From NCBI RefSeq assembly GCF_007896895.1, contig NZ_VOGW01000061.1, forward strand, positions 23,360-64,209: a stretch of DNA of 40,850 nt. The letters run 5' to 3'. Positions 31,194 through 39,135 of this stretch are shown piece by piece. Position 1 is the first letter of the stretch. Each line of letters opens with the position of its first letter. The notes under the pieces were generated by a model. That model made no database searches and had not been told where the DNA came from. It was given only the letters and a program-made list of their open reading frames with translations. This DNA is from Streptomyces misionensis. Its GTDB lineage: Bacteria; Actinomycetota; Actinomycetes; Streptomycetales; Streptomycetaceae. The translations under genes were made by a program, and so were the position numbers.

Positions 31194-31690
31194 GGCCGGA
31201 GCGGGTCCGGACGCGGTCCTGGGCGCCTGCCCGGGCCCGGAGGACGGCGGTTCGCCGGGGCCTCCCGGATCACGGCAGCGGCGGGCGCAGCGGCTCCGGT
31301 TCCGACCGGGGTTCCGCCTCCGTCTGGAGCCTCGGGGCGATCGCGGTGCTCTGCGTGGTGTTCGGAGCCGTGCTCATGCTGGGGCAGGCGGTGGTCGTCC
31401 GGCACCGGGCGGCCGGCGGCGCCGATCTCGCGGCGCTCGCGGCGGCGGACCACTGGGCCGAGGGCGGCCCGGCGGCCTGCGCCCGGGCCGGGCGGCTGGC
31501 GGCGGCCCAGGGCGCACGGCTGGTGCGCTGCGCGGTCGAAGGCGAGATCTCGGACGTGACCGCGGCCGCGGGAAGGGGCCCGTTCACGGCGCGGGTGAGA
31601 GCGAGGGCGGGTCCGGCGGGCCCACCACCGCCCGGCGTGGGCCGATCGGGTGTGCCGGGTGTGCCCGCGTTCGAGCTGCCACCACCCTGA
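31190..31690 (+). CDS. TadE-like protein of the helicase/secretion neighbourhood (TadG/Rv3654c-like)
   Basis: The 166-residue protein has an Arg-rich N-terminus, then SDRGSASVWSLGAIAVLCVV (about residues 41-60), the G-S-A-x-V start of a TadG/Tad-like membrane helix, followed by MLGQAVVVRHRAAGGADLAA and LAAADHWAEGGPAACARAGR, typical of the Rv3654c-like family defined by its place between Tad genes and the helicase. A Pro/Gly-rich tail ends it. The ATG sits in an ATGA overlap with the TadE-like gene. It closes the operon and converges on the helicase gene across a repeat-containing spacer. Confidence 0.87.
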   Translation: MRPERVRTRSWAPARARRTAVRRGLPDHGSGGRSGSGSDRGSASVWSLGAIAVLCVVFGAVLMLGQAVVVRHRAAGGADLAALAAADHWAEGGPAACARAGRLAAAQGARLVRCAVEGEISDVTAAAGRGPFTARVRARAGPAGPPPPGVGRSGVPGVPAFELPPP

Positions 31691-31830
31691 GGTGCCGCAA
31701 CCCGCTCGCCGCTGCCCGGCGTGGCCGTTGCCCGGCCCGCTGCCCGGCGTGCCTGGACCGCCTCTGGCCAGCCGGCCCAAAACCGGTCCGGCGGCGTCAC
31801 CCGGCCGGCCCAAAACCGGCCTGACTCGCC

Positions 31831-31875
31831 CGACCTGTCACCACCGGACCTGTCACCACCCGACCTGTCACCGCC
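31831..31875. repeat. Three 15-bp tandem repeats in the tad/helicase spacer
   Basis: CGACCTGTCACCACC, GGACCTGTCACCACC and CGACCTGTCACCGCC follow each other without gaps. Just upstream, GGCCCAAAACCGG occurs twice (about 31777 and 31807), 30 bp apart. The spacer 31691-31969 has no supported gene, and no clear terminator hairpin other than these repeats. Confidence 0.75.
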
Positions 31876-31969
31876 TGGCCTGCCGAAAGCCGGACCGGCT
31901 CCGCCTGACCCGCACCGTCTGGCTTGCCGAGAGCCGGCCCGGCTTCACCCGGCCGAACGCCGTCCCCGC

Positions 31970-34495
31970 TCAGACCTGGGGCGCCTGTCCGGGAGCCGGA
32001 GCCGGAGTCGGAGTCGCCTCGTCGCCCGGCCGGTCCTTGGCCTCCTCTTCCGGCGCCCCGCGCAGCAGGACGGTGAGGAGGCGGACCGCGCCTCGCTTGT
32101 GCAGGGGGTCGTTGCCGTTGCCGCACTTGGGGGACTGGATGCAGGACGGGCAGCCGGCCTCGCACTCGCAGGAGGCGATGGCCTCGCGGGTGGCGGCCAG
32201 CCAGGCGCGGGCGGTGTGGAAGGCGCGCTCGGCGAAGCCCGCGCCGCCGGGGTGGCCGTCGTACACGAAGACCGTGGGAAGGAGGGTGTCGGGATGCAGC
32301 GGCACGGACACGCCGCCGATGTCCCAGCGGTCGCAGGTCGCGAAGAGCGGCAGCATGCCGATGGATGCGTGCTCGGCGGCGTGCAGGGAGCCGCCGAGGA
32401 TCTCCGGGGTGATCCGCGCCTCGTCCAACTGGTCCTCGGTGACCGTCCACCACACCGCGCGGGTGCGCAGCGTGCGGGGCGGGAGGTCGAGCTTGGTCTC
32501 GCCCAGCACCTCACCGGTGATCAGGCGTCTGCGCAGGAAGGAGACCACCTGGTTGGTGACCTCGACGGAGCCGTAGCACAGGCGGCCGTCGCCCCAGGGG
32601 ATCTCGGTGTCGGTCTCCAGGACGGAGATGGCGGTGGTGTCCCGGGCGACCGTCGAGTACGGCGGGTCGGCTTGCTCCACCAGGGCGACACAATCCTCCA
32701 GGTCGAGGGAGCGCACCAGATAGGTGCGGCCCTGGTGGAGGTGGACCGCGCCCTCGTGCACCGTGGAGTGCGCGGCGGCCGCGTCCACCGTGCCGAGCAG
32801 CCGCCCGGTGCCGCTCTCCACGATCTGGACCGGCCGGCCGCCCGTGCCGCGGATGTCGGTGAGGTCGGCGGCCCGCTCCCGGCGGGTCCAGTGCCAGGCC
32901 CGGGTCCGCCGGCGCAGCAGCTTCGCGGCCTCCAGCTGCGGCAGCACGTCCGCGCAGGCGGGACCGAAGAGCTCCAGGTCCTCCTCGGTCAGCGGAAGCT
33001 CCGCGGCGGCGGCGCACAGGTGCGGGGCGAGGACGTAGGGGTTGTCGGGGTCGAGGACGGTCGACTCCACCGGCTGGTCGAACAGGGCCTCCGGGTGGTG
33101 GACGAGGAAGGTGTCCAGCGGATCGTCGCGGGCGACCAGGACCGCGAGGGCGCCCTGGCCGGAACGCCCCGCGCGGCCCGCCTGCTGCCACAGGGAGGCG
33201 CGGGTGCCCGGGTAGCCGGAGATCACCACCGCGTCCAGTCCGGAGACGTCCACGCCCAGCTCCAGGGCCGTGGTGGCGGCGAGCCCGAGGAGTTCCCCGG
33301 AGTGCAGGGCACGCTCCAGGGCGCGGCGCTCCTCGGGGAGGTAACCGCCTCGGTAGGCCGCGACCCGCCGGACCAGGGAGCGGTCCACCTCGGCCAGTTT
33401 CTCCTGGGCGATCACCGAGATCAGCTCGGCGCCGCGCCGGGACCGTACGAAGGCGACCGAGCGCACGCCCTGCACGGTCAGGTCGGTCAGCAGATCGGCG
33501 GTCTCGGCGGTGGCGGTGCGCCGTACGGGAGCGCCCCTCTCTCCGTGCAGTTCGGTGAGCGGGGGCTCCCAGAGGGCGAAGACCAGCTCGCCGCGCGGGG
33601 AGGCGTCGTCGGCGACCTCGACCACCGGCAGGCCGGTCAGCCGGCGGGCGGCGACGGAGGGCTCGGCGGCGGTCGCGGAGGCCAGCAGGAAGACCGGGTG
33701 GGCGCCGTAGCGGGCGCAGATCCGGCGCAGCCGGCGCAGCACCTGGGCGACGTGCGAGCCGAAGACGCCCCGGTAGGTGTGGCACTCGTCGATCACGACG
33801 TACTCGAGCGACTTCAGGAAGGAGGACCAGCGCGGGTGGGAGGGCAGGATGCCGCGGTGCAGCATGTCGGGGTTGGTCAGGACGTAGTTGGCGTACTGCC
33901 GGATCCACTCGCGTTCCTCGAACGGAGTGTCGCCGTCGTACACGGCCGGGCGTACCGCGGTGCCGAGAGGTTGTGAAAGTTCCTTCACCGACCGGCACTG
34001 ATCCGCCGCGAGTGCCTTGGTGGGGGAGAGGTACAGCGCGGTGGCCCCTCGGCCGTTCGGCGCCTGGGAACCCTCCAGAAGAGTGGAGAGCACGGGGACG
34101 AGATAGGCGAGCGATTTCCCGGAGGCGGTGCCGGTGGCGACGATCACCGAGTCGCCGTCCAGGGCGTGCTCGGCGGCCAGTGCCTGGTGTGCCCAGGGAT
34201 GCTCGATGCCGCACTCCTGCACGGCCGCGATCACCTCTGGCCGAATCCGGTCAGGCCAGACGGCATGGCGCCCCGCGCGCGGGGGCAAGTGCTCCGTATG
34301 AGTGATGCGCGCAGCCCGGCTCGGACCGGAGGCGAGCCGGTCCAGGACCGTGCCCGGCAACGGGCGGGACGCCGGGTCCCGCACAGGTTGATCGGATCGG
34401 TGATTCTTGGCCATCGGCACCGAGTGTGTCACTGGAGTGACGGACAATGGGGTCAAGGCGTCGTGCACGCCTGCCGGTAAGTGATTGAATGCCAT
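31970..34495 (-). CDS. Superfamily 2 helicase of the MrfA/Hrq1 type (DUF1998)
   Basis: The 841-residue helicase has Walker A VIVATGTASGKSLAYL (about residues 95-110), DEAH-box variant VIDECHTY, SATAAEP (motif III) and a second RecA domain with ISGYPGTRASLWQQAGRAGR (motif VI). The C-terminus has a DUF1998-type Cys cluster, CECEAGCPSCIQSPKC, probably binding zinc. Bacillus MrfA and yeast Hrq1 of this family act in repair of mitomycin-type and cross-link damage. It corresponds to Rv3649. The start is uncertain: ATG 34495 (MAFNHLPAGVHDAL) would include a TTA codon at position 6; ATG 34414 (MAKNHRSDQP) would avoid it. Neither has a clear ribosome site. It is head-to-head with bldG. Confidence 0.92.
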   Translation of the reverse strand: MAFNHLPAGVHDALTPLSVTPVTHSVPMAKNHRSDQPVRDPASRPLPGTVLDRLASGPSRAARITHTEHLPPRAGRHAVWPDRIRPEVIAAVQECGIEHPWAHQALAAEHALDGDSVIVATGTASGKSLAYLVPVLSTLLEGSQAPNGRGATALYLSPTKALAADQCRSVKELSQPLGTAVRPAVYDGDTPFEEREWIRQYANYVLTNPDMLHRGILPSHPRWSSFLKSLEYVVIDECHTYRGVFGSHVAQVLRRLRRICARYGAHPVFLLASATAAEPSVAARRLTGLPVVEVADDASPRGELVFALWEPPLTELHGERGAPVRRTATAETADLLTDLTVQGVRSVAFVRSRRGAELISVIAQEKLAEVDRSLVRRVAAYRGGYLPEERRALERALHSGELLGLAATTALELGVDVSGLDAVVISGYPGTRASLWQQAGRAGRSGQGALAVLVARDDPLDTFLVHHPEALFDQPVESTVLDPDNPYVLAPHLCAAAAELPLTEEDLELFGPACADVLPQLEAAKLLRRRTRAWHWTRRERAADLTDIRGTGGRPVQIVESGTGRLLGTVDAAAAHSTVHEGAVHLHQGRTYLVRSLDLEDCVALVEQADPPYSTVARDTTAISVLETDTEIPWGDGRLCYGSVEVTNQVVSFLRRRLITGEVLGETKLDLPPRTLRTRAVWWTVTEDQLDEARITPEILGGSLHAAEHASIGMLPLFATCDRWDIGGVSVPLHPDTLLPTVFVYDGHPGGAGFAERAFHTARAWLAATREAIASCECEAGCPSCIQSPKCGNGNDPLHKRGAVRLLTVLLRGAPEEEAKDRPGDEATPTPAPAPGQAPQV
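34428..34441. promoter_or_regulatory. Perfect palindrome near the bldG/helicase divergence
   Basis: GTCACT and AGTGAC form a perfect inverted repeat separated by GG. Overlapping it, AGTGTGTCACT (34423-34433) is itself palindromic and has BldD-like half-sites. It is 136 bp upstream of bldG and, depending on the helicase start, lies either just before or just inside that gene. Confidence 0.4.
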
Positions 34496-34576
34496 CGCGG
34501 CTGGCGTTGCGTCCCGGGGGCCGCAAGCCGAGGTGCCCGAGGGGCGACCGCTCGATAGCAAGGTGCTGGAGGATCC

Positions 34577-34918
34577 GTGGACCTGTCCCTGTCGACCCGT
34601 ACCGTCGGCGATCGTACGGTCGTCGAGGTCGGTGGCGAAATCGATGTATACACCGCGCCCAAGCTGCGCGAGCAGCTGGTCGAGCTGGTGAACGACGGCA
34701 ATTTCCACCTTGTCGTCGACATGGAGGGCGTGGACTTCCTCGACTCCACCGGTCTCGGCGTGCTGGTCGGCGGCCTGAAGCGAGTACGTGCCCATGAGGG
34801 CTCGCTGCGCCTGGTCTGCAACCAGGAGCGCATTCTCAAGATCTTCCGCATCACCGGCCTCACCAAGGTGTTCCCGATCCACACCTCGGTCGAGGAAGCG
34901 GTGGCGGCCACCGACTGA
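34577..34918 (+). CDS. bldG: BldG, anti-anti-sigma factor
   Basis: The 113-residue STAS-domain protein ([20 protein letters not shown]) is, from memory, almost identical to S. coelicolor BldG, needed for aerial growth and antibiotic production. The phosphorylation site is Ser57 in [14 protein letters not shown], the SpoIIAA signature. Unphosphorylated BldG captures anti-sigma factors and so frees sigma factors. GTG 34577 has GGAGGA just upstream. Only 81 bp separate it from the helicase ATG at 34495, so bldG promoter elements probably lie inside or beside the helicase 5' end. Both a single-gene and a longer transcript including the next gene are reported for S. coelicolor. Confidence 0.97.
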   Translation: MDLSLSTRTVGDRTVVEVGGEIDVYTAPKLREQLVELVNDGNFHLVVDMEGVDFLDSTGLGVLVGGLKRVRAHEGSLRLVCNQERILKIFRITGLTKVFPIHTSVEEAVAATD

Positions 34919-34925
34919 CCCTGTT

Positions 34926-34948
34926 GCCGGCCCGTGCGGGCCACCGGC
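34926..34948 (+). terminator. Hairpin after bldG, possible partial terminator
   Basis: GGCCCG (34929-34934) pairs with CGGGCC (34937-34942), with an outer GCC/GGC pair, starting eight bases after the bldG stop. A leaky stop here would explain a bldG-only mRNA beside a longer one. The remaining 200 bp to the next gene are rich in GGTGTG and GGCCGG repeats but hold no gene. Confidence 0.5.
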
Positions 34949-35148
34949 CGACTCCGCGTCGCCGACCGTCCTCACCGACGGCCGGTGACCGGTGTGGACC
35001 GGTGTGCCCCGTCCGGGGCCGGTCCGGCCGGGCTCGTACTTCGTCGGGGCCCGTGCCGGGTGTGCCCGGGTGAATCCGGGTATCGAAGTTCATGAGGGCC
35101 GGTCCGCGGGCCGGTCCGACCGCAGTCCCGTAGTCGCGAGGGGGATGC

Positions 35149-35586
35149 ATGGCCACCGTCGAACTCCGCTTCAGCGCGCTGCCGGAGCACGTCCGGACCG
35201 CCCGGTTGGTGGCGGCAGCGGTGGCACGCAGGGCCGGGGTGGACGAGGCCGTGCTGGACGAGGTCCGGCTCGCCGTGGGCGAGGCCTGCTCCCGTGCCGT
35301 GGGACTGCATCAGAGCGGTGGCATCACGGCGCCGGTGAAGGTGGCGCTGATCGAGGAGGAGAAACAGTTCTCCATCGAGGTCGGCGACGAGGCTCCGCAC
35401 GCGGTCCCCGCCGAGCGGATCTCCCGGGGCGCCGCCGCCGACGCGGACGTGGAGGCCGAGGAGGACGAGATGGGCCTCGCGGTCATCAGTGGCCTCGTGG
35501 ACGACGTCGAGGTCACCACCGGCGAGAACGGCGGACTGATCCGCATGACCTGGCCGGCCGCCCCGCCGGCCGTCACCGCCGCCTGA
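35149..35586 (+). CDS. BldG-associated anti-sigma factor (HATPase-like, degenerate N-box)
   Basis: The 145-residue protein is the GHKL-type partner encoded next to bldG (SCO3548 in S. coelicolor), expected to bind BldG and a sigma factor. The N-terminal half shows LDEVRLAVGEACSRAVGLHQ (about residues 36-55). In active kinases such as SpoIIAB this N-box has Glu-x3-Asn; here Glu45 is present but the Asn position is Arg49. The later EDEMGLAVISGLVDDVEV replaces the usual D-x-G-x-G loop. ATP binding may therefore be weak or absent, and BldG might be phosphorylated by another kinase. ATG 35149 follows GAGGGGG. It ends with a textbook terminator. Confidence 0.9.
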   Translation: MATVELRFSALPEHVRTARLVAAAVARRAGVDEAVLDEVRLAVGEACSRAVGLHQSGGITAPVKVALIEEEKQFSIEVGDEAPHAVPAERISRGAAADADVEAEEDEMGLAVISGLVDDVEVTTGENGGLIRMTWPAAPPAVTAA

Positions 35587-35612
35587 AGCTCCACCGAAGA
35601 CCGAGTACTCGA

Positions 35613-35653
35613 CGATCAGGGCCCTGCCGATCAGGGCCCTGATCGTGTTTTTT
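35613..35653 (+). terminator. Rho-independent terminator with T-run after the anti-sigma gene
   Basis: CGATCAGGGCCCT (35613-35625) pairs perfectly with AGGGCCCTGATCG (35633-35645), a 13-bp stem with a 7-base loop, followed by TGTTTTTT. This is the only classical T-tract terminator I found in the window. Confidence 0.93.
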
Positions 35654-35904
35654 GCAGATCATTTTTCGCCGCCTGCAAGGCCGGAGCGGAATTCGTGAAG
35701 GAATTCACGATCAATAGCCGTATCATTTGATCAAGGTTCAATGGGACCGACGGCGTCCGTCAATGCCTTTGAGGCATTACTTCTTTCGGGTTCGCTCACC
35801 TGGGCAGGCAAGCCAATTCTGTTTACCGTGCTCTTTTGGCATCACCCAGTGGTACCTACAATCCGTCCACATCTTGAGCTCAGCCCAAGCGTCAAGGAGG
35901 ACGA
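35654..35904 (+). promoter_or_regulatory. hppA: AT-rich upstream region and leader of hppA
   Basis: These 251 bp are markedly AT-richer than the rest of the window and hold the hppA promoter. GACGGCGTCCGTC (35751-35763) and AATGCC-TTTGA-GGCATT (about 35761-35777) can form consecutive hairpins, followed about 110 bp later by the ribosome site AAGGAGGACG. A structured 5' leader is possible, but it matches no riboswitch I recognise. A frame from 35741 has non-coding third positions and was rejected. Confidence 0.5.
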
Positions 35905-38310
35905 ATGGCGGGGCTTTCTACCCCCTCTCAGTTGGGCCACCCCACATCCCTCGCGGCCGCGGTACTCACCGACGACAACAGGGTCATCGTGGCCGTCATC
36001 GCGGCGGTCGCCCTCGCCGCGCTGGTGGTCGCGGGGATCCTGGTGCGCCAGGTGCTTGCGGCGGGCGAGGGCACCGACAGCATGAAGAAGATCGCCGAAG
36101 CGGTTCAGGAAGGCGCCAAGGCGTATCTCGCCCGGCAGCTGCGCACGCTCGGCGTATTCGCGGTCGTCGTCTTCTTCCTGCTCCTGCTGCTGCCCGCGGA
36201 CGACTGGAATCAGCGTGCCGGGCGTTCGGTGTTCTTCCTGATCGGTGCCGTGTTCTCGGCGGCCACCGGTTATATCGGCATGTGGCTCGCCGTACGAAGC
36301 AATGTCCGGGTCGCCGCGGCGGCCCGGGAAGCCACCCCGGGTGAAGGCGAACCCGAAAAAGATCTCACGACCGTCTCGCACACCGCGATGAAGATCGCAT
36401 TTCGCACGGGCGGTGTCGTCGGCATGTTCACGGTGGGCCTCGGCTTGCTGGGTGCCTCGTGCGTGGTGCTGGTCTACGCCGCCGACGCGCCGAAGGTCCT
36501 GGAGGGCTTCGGTCTCGGTGCCGCCCTGATCGCCATGTTCATGCGTGTGGGCGGCGGCATCTTCACCAAGGCCGCCGACGTCGGCGCCGATCTGGTCGGC
36601 AAGGTCGAGCAGGGCATTCCGGAGGACGACCCGCGCAATGCCGCGACCATCGCCGACAACGTGGGCGACAACGTCGGCGACTGCGCCGGCATGGCGGCCG
36701 ACCTGTTCGAGTCCTACGCCGTCACCCTGGTGGCCGCGCTGATCCTCGGCAAGGCCGCCTTCGGCGACTCCGGGCTCGCCTTCCCGCTGCTGGTGCCCGC
36801 CATCGGGGTGATCACCGCGATGATCGGCATCTTCGCGGTCGCCCCGCGACGCGCCGACCGCAGCGGCATGTCCGCGATCAACCGCGGCTTCTTCATCTCC
36901 GCGGTGATCTCCCTCGCGCTGGTCGCCGTCGCGGTCTTCGTCTACCTGCCGTCGACGTACTCCGGCCTCAGCGGCGTGACGGACGCGGCGATCAAGGGCA
37001 AGGACGGCGACCCGCGGATCCTCGCCCTGGTCGCGGTGGCCATCGGCATCCTGCTCGCCGCCGTCATCCAGCAGCTGACCGGCTACTTCACCGAGACCAC
37101 CCGGCGCCCGGTCCGCGACATCGGCAAGACCTCCCTCACCGGTCCCGCCACCGTCGTCCTGTCCGGCATCTCGGTCGGCCTGGAGTCCGCCGTCTACACC
37201 GCGCTGCTCATCGGGCTCGGCGTGTACGGCGCGTTCCTGCTCGGCGGCACCTCGATCATGCTCGCGCTGTTCGCGGTCGCGCTGGCCGGCACCGGCCTGC
37301 TCACCACGGTCGGTGTGATCGTCGCCATGGACACCTTCGGGCCGGTCTCCGACAACGCGCAGGGCATCGCCGAGATGTCCGGCGACGTCGAGGGCGCGGG
37401 CGCCCAGGTGCTCACCAACCTGGACGCGGTCGGCAACACCACCAAGGCCATCACCAAGGGCATCGCCATCGCCACCGCCGTGCTCGCCGCGTCGGCGCTG
37501 TTCGGGTCGTACCGTGACGCGATCACCACCAATGTGCAGGACGTCGGGGTCAAGCTCACCGGGCCCGGAGCGCCGCTGAGCCTGTCCCTGGACATCTCGC
37601 AGCCCAACAACCTGGTCGGTCTCGTCGCGGGCGCCGCGGTCGTCTTCCTCTTCTCCGGACTGGCCATCAACGCCGTGTCGCGCTCGGCGGGTTCGGTGGT
37701 GTTCGAGGTACGGCGGCAGTTCCGCGAGAAGCCCGGGATCATGGACTTCACGGAGAAGCCCGAGTACGGCAAGGTCGTCGACATCTGCACCAAGGACGCC
37801 CTGCGGGAGCTGGCCACGCCCGGTCTGCTCGCGGTGATGGCGCCGATCTTCGTCGGGTTCACGCTCGGCGTCGGCTCGCTCGGCTCCTACCTGGCCGGCG
37901 CGATCGGCGCGGGCACGCTGATGGCGGTGTTCCTCGCCAACTCCGGCGGCGCCTGGGACAACGCCAAGAAGCTGGTGGAGGACGGCCACCACGGCGGCAA
38001 GGGCAGCGAGGCCCATGCGGCCACGGTGATCGGCGACACGGTCGGCGACCCCTTCAAGGACACCGCGGGCCCGGCCATCAACCCGCTGCTGAAGGTCATG
38101 AACCTGGTCTCGCTGCTCATCGCGCCCGCGGTGATCAAGTTCTCCTACGGCAACGACAAGAACCTCGGCGTGCGGATCGGGATCGCGATCCTCGCGCTGC
38201 TGGTGATCATCGTGTCCGTGTACATCTCCAAGCGGCGCGGCATCGCCGTCGGTGACGACGAGAGCGCCGAGCGGGTCGCCAACTCGGCGGACGCGGCGGT
38301 GGTTTCGTAG
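35905..38310 (+). CDS. hppA: Membrane-bound proton-translocating pyrophosphatase
   Basis: The 801-residue protein with about 16 membrane helices pumps protons using the energy of pyrophosphate. The substrate and metal site shows KAADVGADLVGKVEQGIPED, DNVGDNVGDCAGMAADLFE and GDTVGDPFKDTAGPAINPLL. GNTTKAITKGIAIATA carries the Lys (instead of Ala) that marks the potassium-independent subfamily. It removes pyrophosphate from biosynthesis and conserves energy. The ATG follows AAGGAGGACG. It is an independent transcription unit, flanked by terminators on both sides. The N-terminal extension before the first helix is about 30 residues. Confidence 0.96.
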   Translation: MAGLSTPSQLGHPTSLAAAVLTDDNRVIVAVIAAVALAALVVAGILVRQVLAAGEGTDSMKKIAEAVQEGAKAYLARQLRTLGVFAVVVFFLLLLLPADDWNQRAGRSVFFLIGAVFSAATGYIGMWLAVRSNVRVAAAAREATPGEGEPEKDLTTVSHTAMKIAFRTGGVVGMFTVGLGLLGASCVVLVYAADAPKVLEGFGLGAALIAMFMRVGGGIFTKAADVGADLVGKVEQGIPEDDPRNAATIADNVGDNVGDCAGMAADLFESYAVTLVAALILGKAAFGDSGLAFPLLVPAIGVITAMIGIFAVAPRRADRSGMSAINRGFFISAVISLALVAVAVFVYLPSTYSGLSGVTDAAIKGKDGDPRILALVAVAIGILLAAVIQQLTGYFTETTRRPVRDIGKTSLTGPATVVLSGISVGLESAVYTALLIGLGVYGAFLLGGTSIMLALFAVALAGTGLLTTVGVIVAMDTFGPVSDNAQGIAEMSGDVEGAGAQVLTNLDAVGNTTKAITKGIAIATAVLAASALFGSYRDAITTNVQDVGVKLTGPGAPLSLSLDISQPNNLVGLVAGAAVVFLFSGLAINAVSRSAGSVVFEVRRQFREKPGIMDFTEKPEYGKVVDICTKDALRELATPGLLAVMAPIFVGFTLGVGSLGSYLAGAIGAGTLMAVFLANSGGAWDNAKKLVEDGHHGGKGSEAHAATVIGDTVGDPFKDTAGPAINPLLKVMNLVSLLIAPAVIKFSYGNDKNLGVRIGIAILALLVIIVSVYISKRRGIAVGDDESAERVANSADAAVVS

Positions 38311-38333
38311 GTTTCCGGGCGAAGCTCCCGTAA

Positions 38334-38376
38334 CGGGCGGGCGGACGGCGCGTGCTGACGGCGTGCCGCCCGCCCG
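38334..38376 (+). terminator. Hairpin terminator after hppA
   Basis: CGGGCGGGCGG (38334-38344) pairs perfectly with CCGCCCGCCCG (38366-38376). It begins 24 bp past the hppA stop. No T-run. Confidence 0.7.
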
Positions 38377-38422
38377 TCCGTGTGCGCGGGTGCGTTGCCG
38401 TCGTGAGCCTTCTCTCGCGCAA

Positions 38423-38435
38423 AAAGTAATAAAAG
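38423..38435 (+). promoter_or_regulatory. AT-rich element upstream of the lipoprotein gene
   Basis: AAAGTAATAAAAG is identical to the element upstream of nhaA (18897-18909, minus strand) and lies 86 bp before this gene's GTG, in the same orientation relative to the gene. It is probably part of a promoter or a protein-binding site. Confidence 0.5.
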
Positions 38436-38520
38436 GTGCTTAGGGGGCGATCGGTGTGCGGAGGGTGTGCGTCCGCCGTGTAGGGTCCGGGGCCCGAGAG
38501 CCATGGAAGGGACCAATCCG

Positions 38521-39135
38521 GTGAACAAGAAGCTCGCGGCCGCACTGTCCGGCGGTGCGGTACTGGTGGTGGCGCTGTCGGGCTGCAGCAGCAACAGCGC
38601 GCCCAAGGGCCCCGACCCCAAGCTGGTCGCCTGGGCCAAGTCGGTGTGCGACGCCGTGCCCGCGCAGGACGCGAAGATCAAGGCGGCGAACGACGCGATC
38701 TCCACGACCGCCGCCGACACCGCCAAGCCCGAGACGCTCCAGAAGACCGACTCCCAGGCCTTCCAGGACATGGCCGACGGCTACAAGGCGATCGCCACCG
38801 CCGTCAACGAGGCCGGCGCGCCCCCCGGGGTCGAGGGCGGCGCCAAGCGACTGGGCGATGTCGTCAAGAGCTTCAACAGCCTCGCGACCTCGTACGCCGA
38901 CCTGAAGAAGCAGGTCGACGGGCTGAACACCAAGGACCAGGCGAAGTTCGCCTCCGGGCTGCACGATGTCGCCCAGCAGATGACGGAGCTGGAGAAGAAG
39001 CACCAGAGCGGCACCGAGTCGCTGAAGAAGCTCCAGCAGGGCGAGGTCCAGGACGCCATCGCGCAGCAGGCCAGCTGCAAGAAGGTCGCCGACGCGGCGT
39101 CCGCGTCGCCGTCCACGGGAGCCACGGCGGGCTGA
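38521..39135 (+). CDS. Small secreted helical lipoprotein
   Basis: The 204-residue protein starts at GTG 38521 (MNKKLAAALSGGAVLVVALS) and has the lipobox LSGC, so Cys21 should be lipidated and the protein held on the outer face of the membrane. The mature part is predicted helical, Lys/Ala/Gln/Asp-rich, with coiled-coil-like stretches (about residues 115-185) and two further Cys residues (in KSVCDAVP and QQASCKKVAD) that may form a disulfide. I recognise no enzymatic motif. GGAAGGGACC is the ribosome site. It ends in a Ser/Ala/Thr-rich tail, and its stop codon lies inside the first copy of a tandem repeat. Confidence 0.85.
   Translation: MNKKLAAALSGGAVLVVALSGCSSNSAPKGPDPKLVAWAKSVCDAVPAQDAKIKAANDAISTTAADTAKPETLQKTDSQAFQDMADGYKAIATAVNEAGAPPGVEGGAKRLGDVVKSFNSLATSYADLKKQVDGLNTKDQAKFASGLHDVAQQMTELEKKHQSGTESLKKLQQGEVQDAIAQQASCKKVADAASASPSTGATAG

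Noticed and set aside
31721..33976. 751-codon plus-strand frame through the repeats and opposite the helicase
   Set aside because: Shadow frame; the repeat part alone gives a Pro/Asp/Leu/Ser repeat peptide, but no start or coding bias supports it.
35741..36085. Small ORF overlapping the hppA leader
   Set aside because: Third codon positions are not GC-biased before the overlap with hppA; no ribosome site.
35842..38016. 724-codon minus-strand frame opposite hppA
   Set aside because: Shadow of a gene with complete pyrophosphatase signatures.
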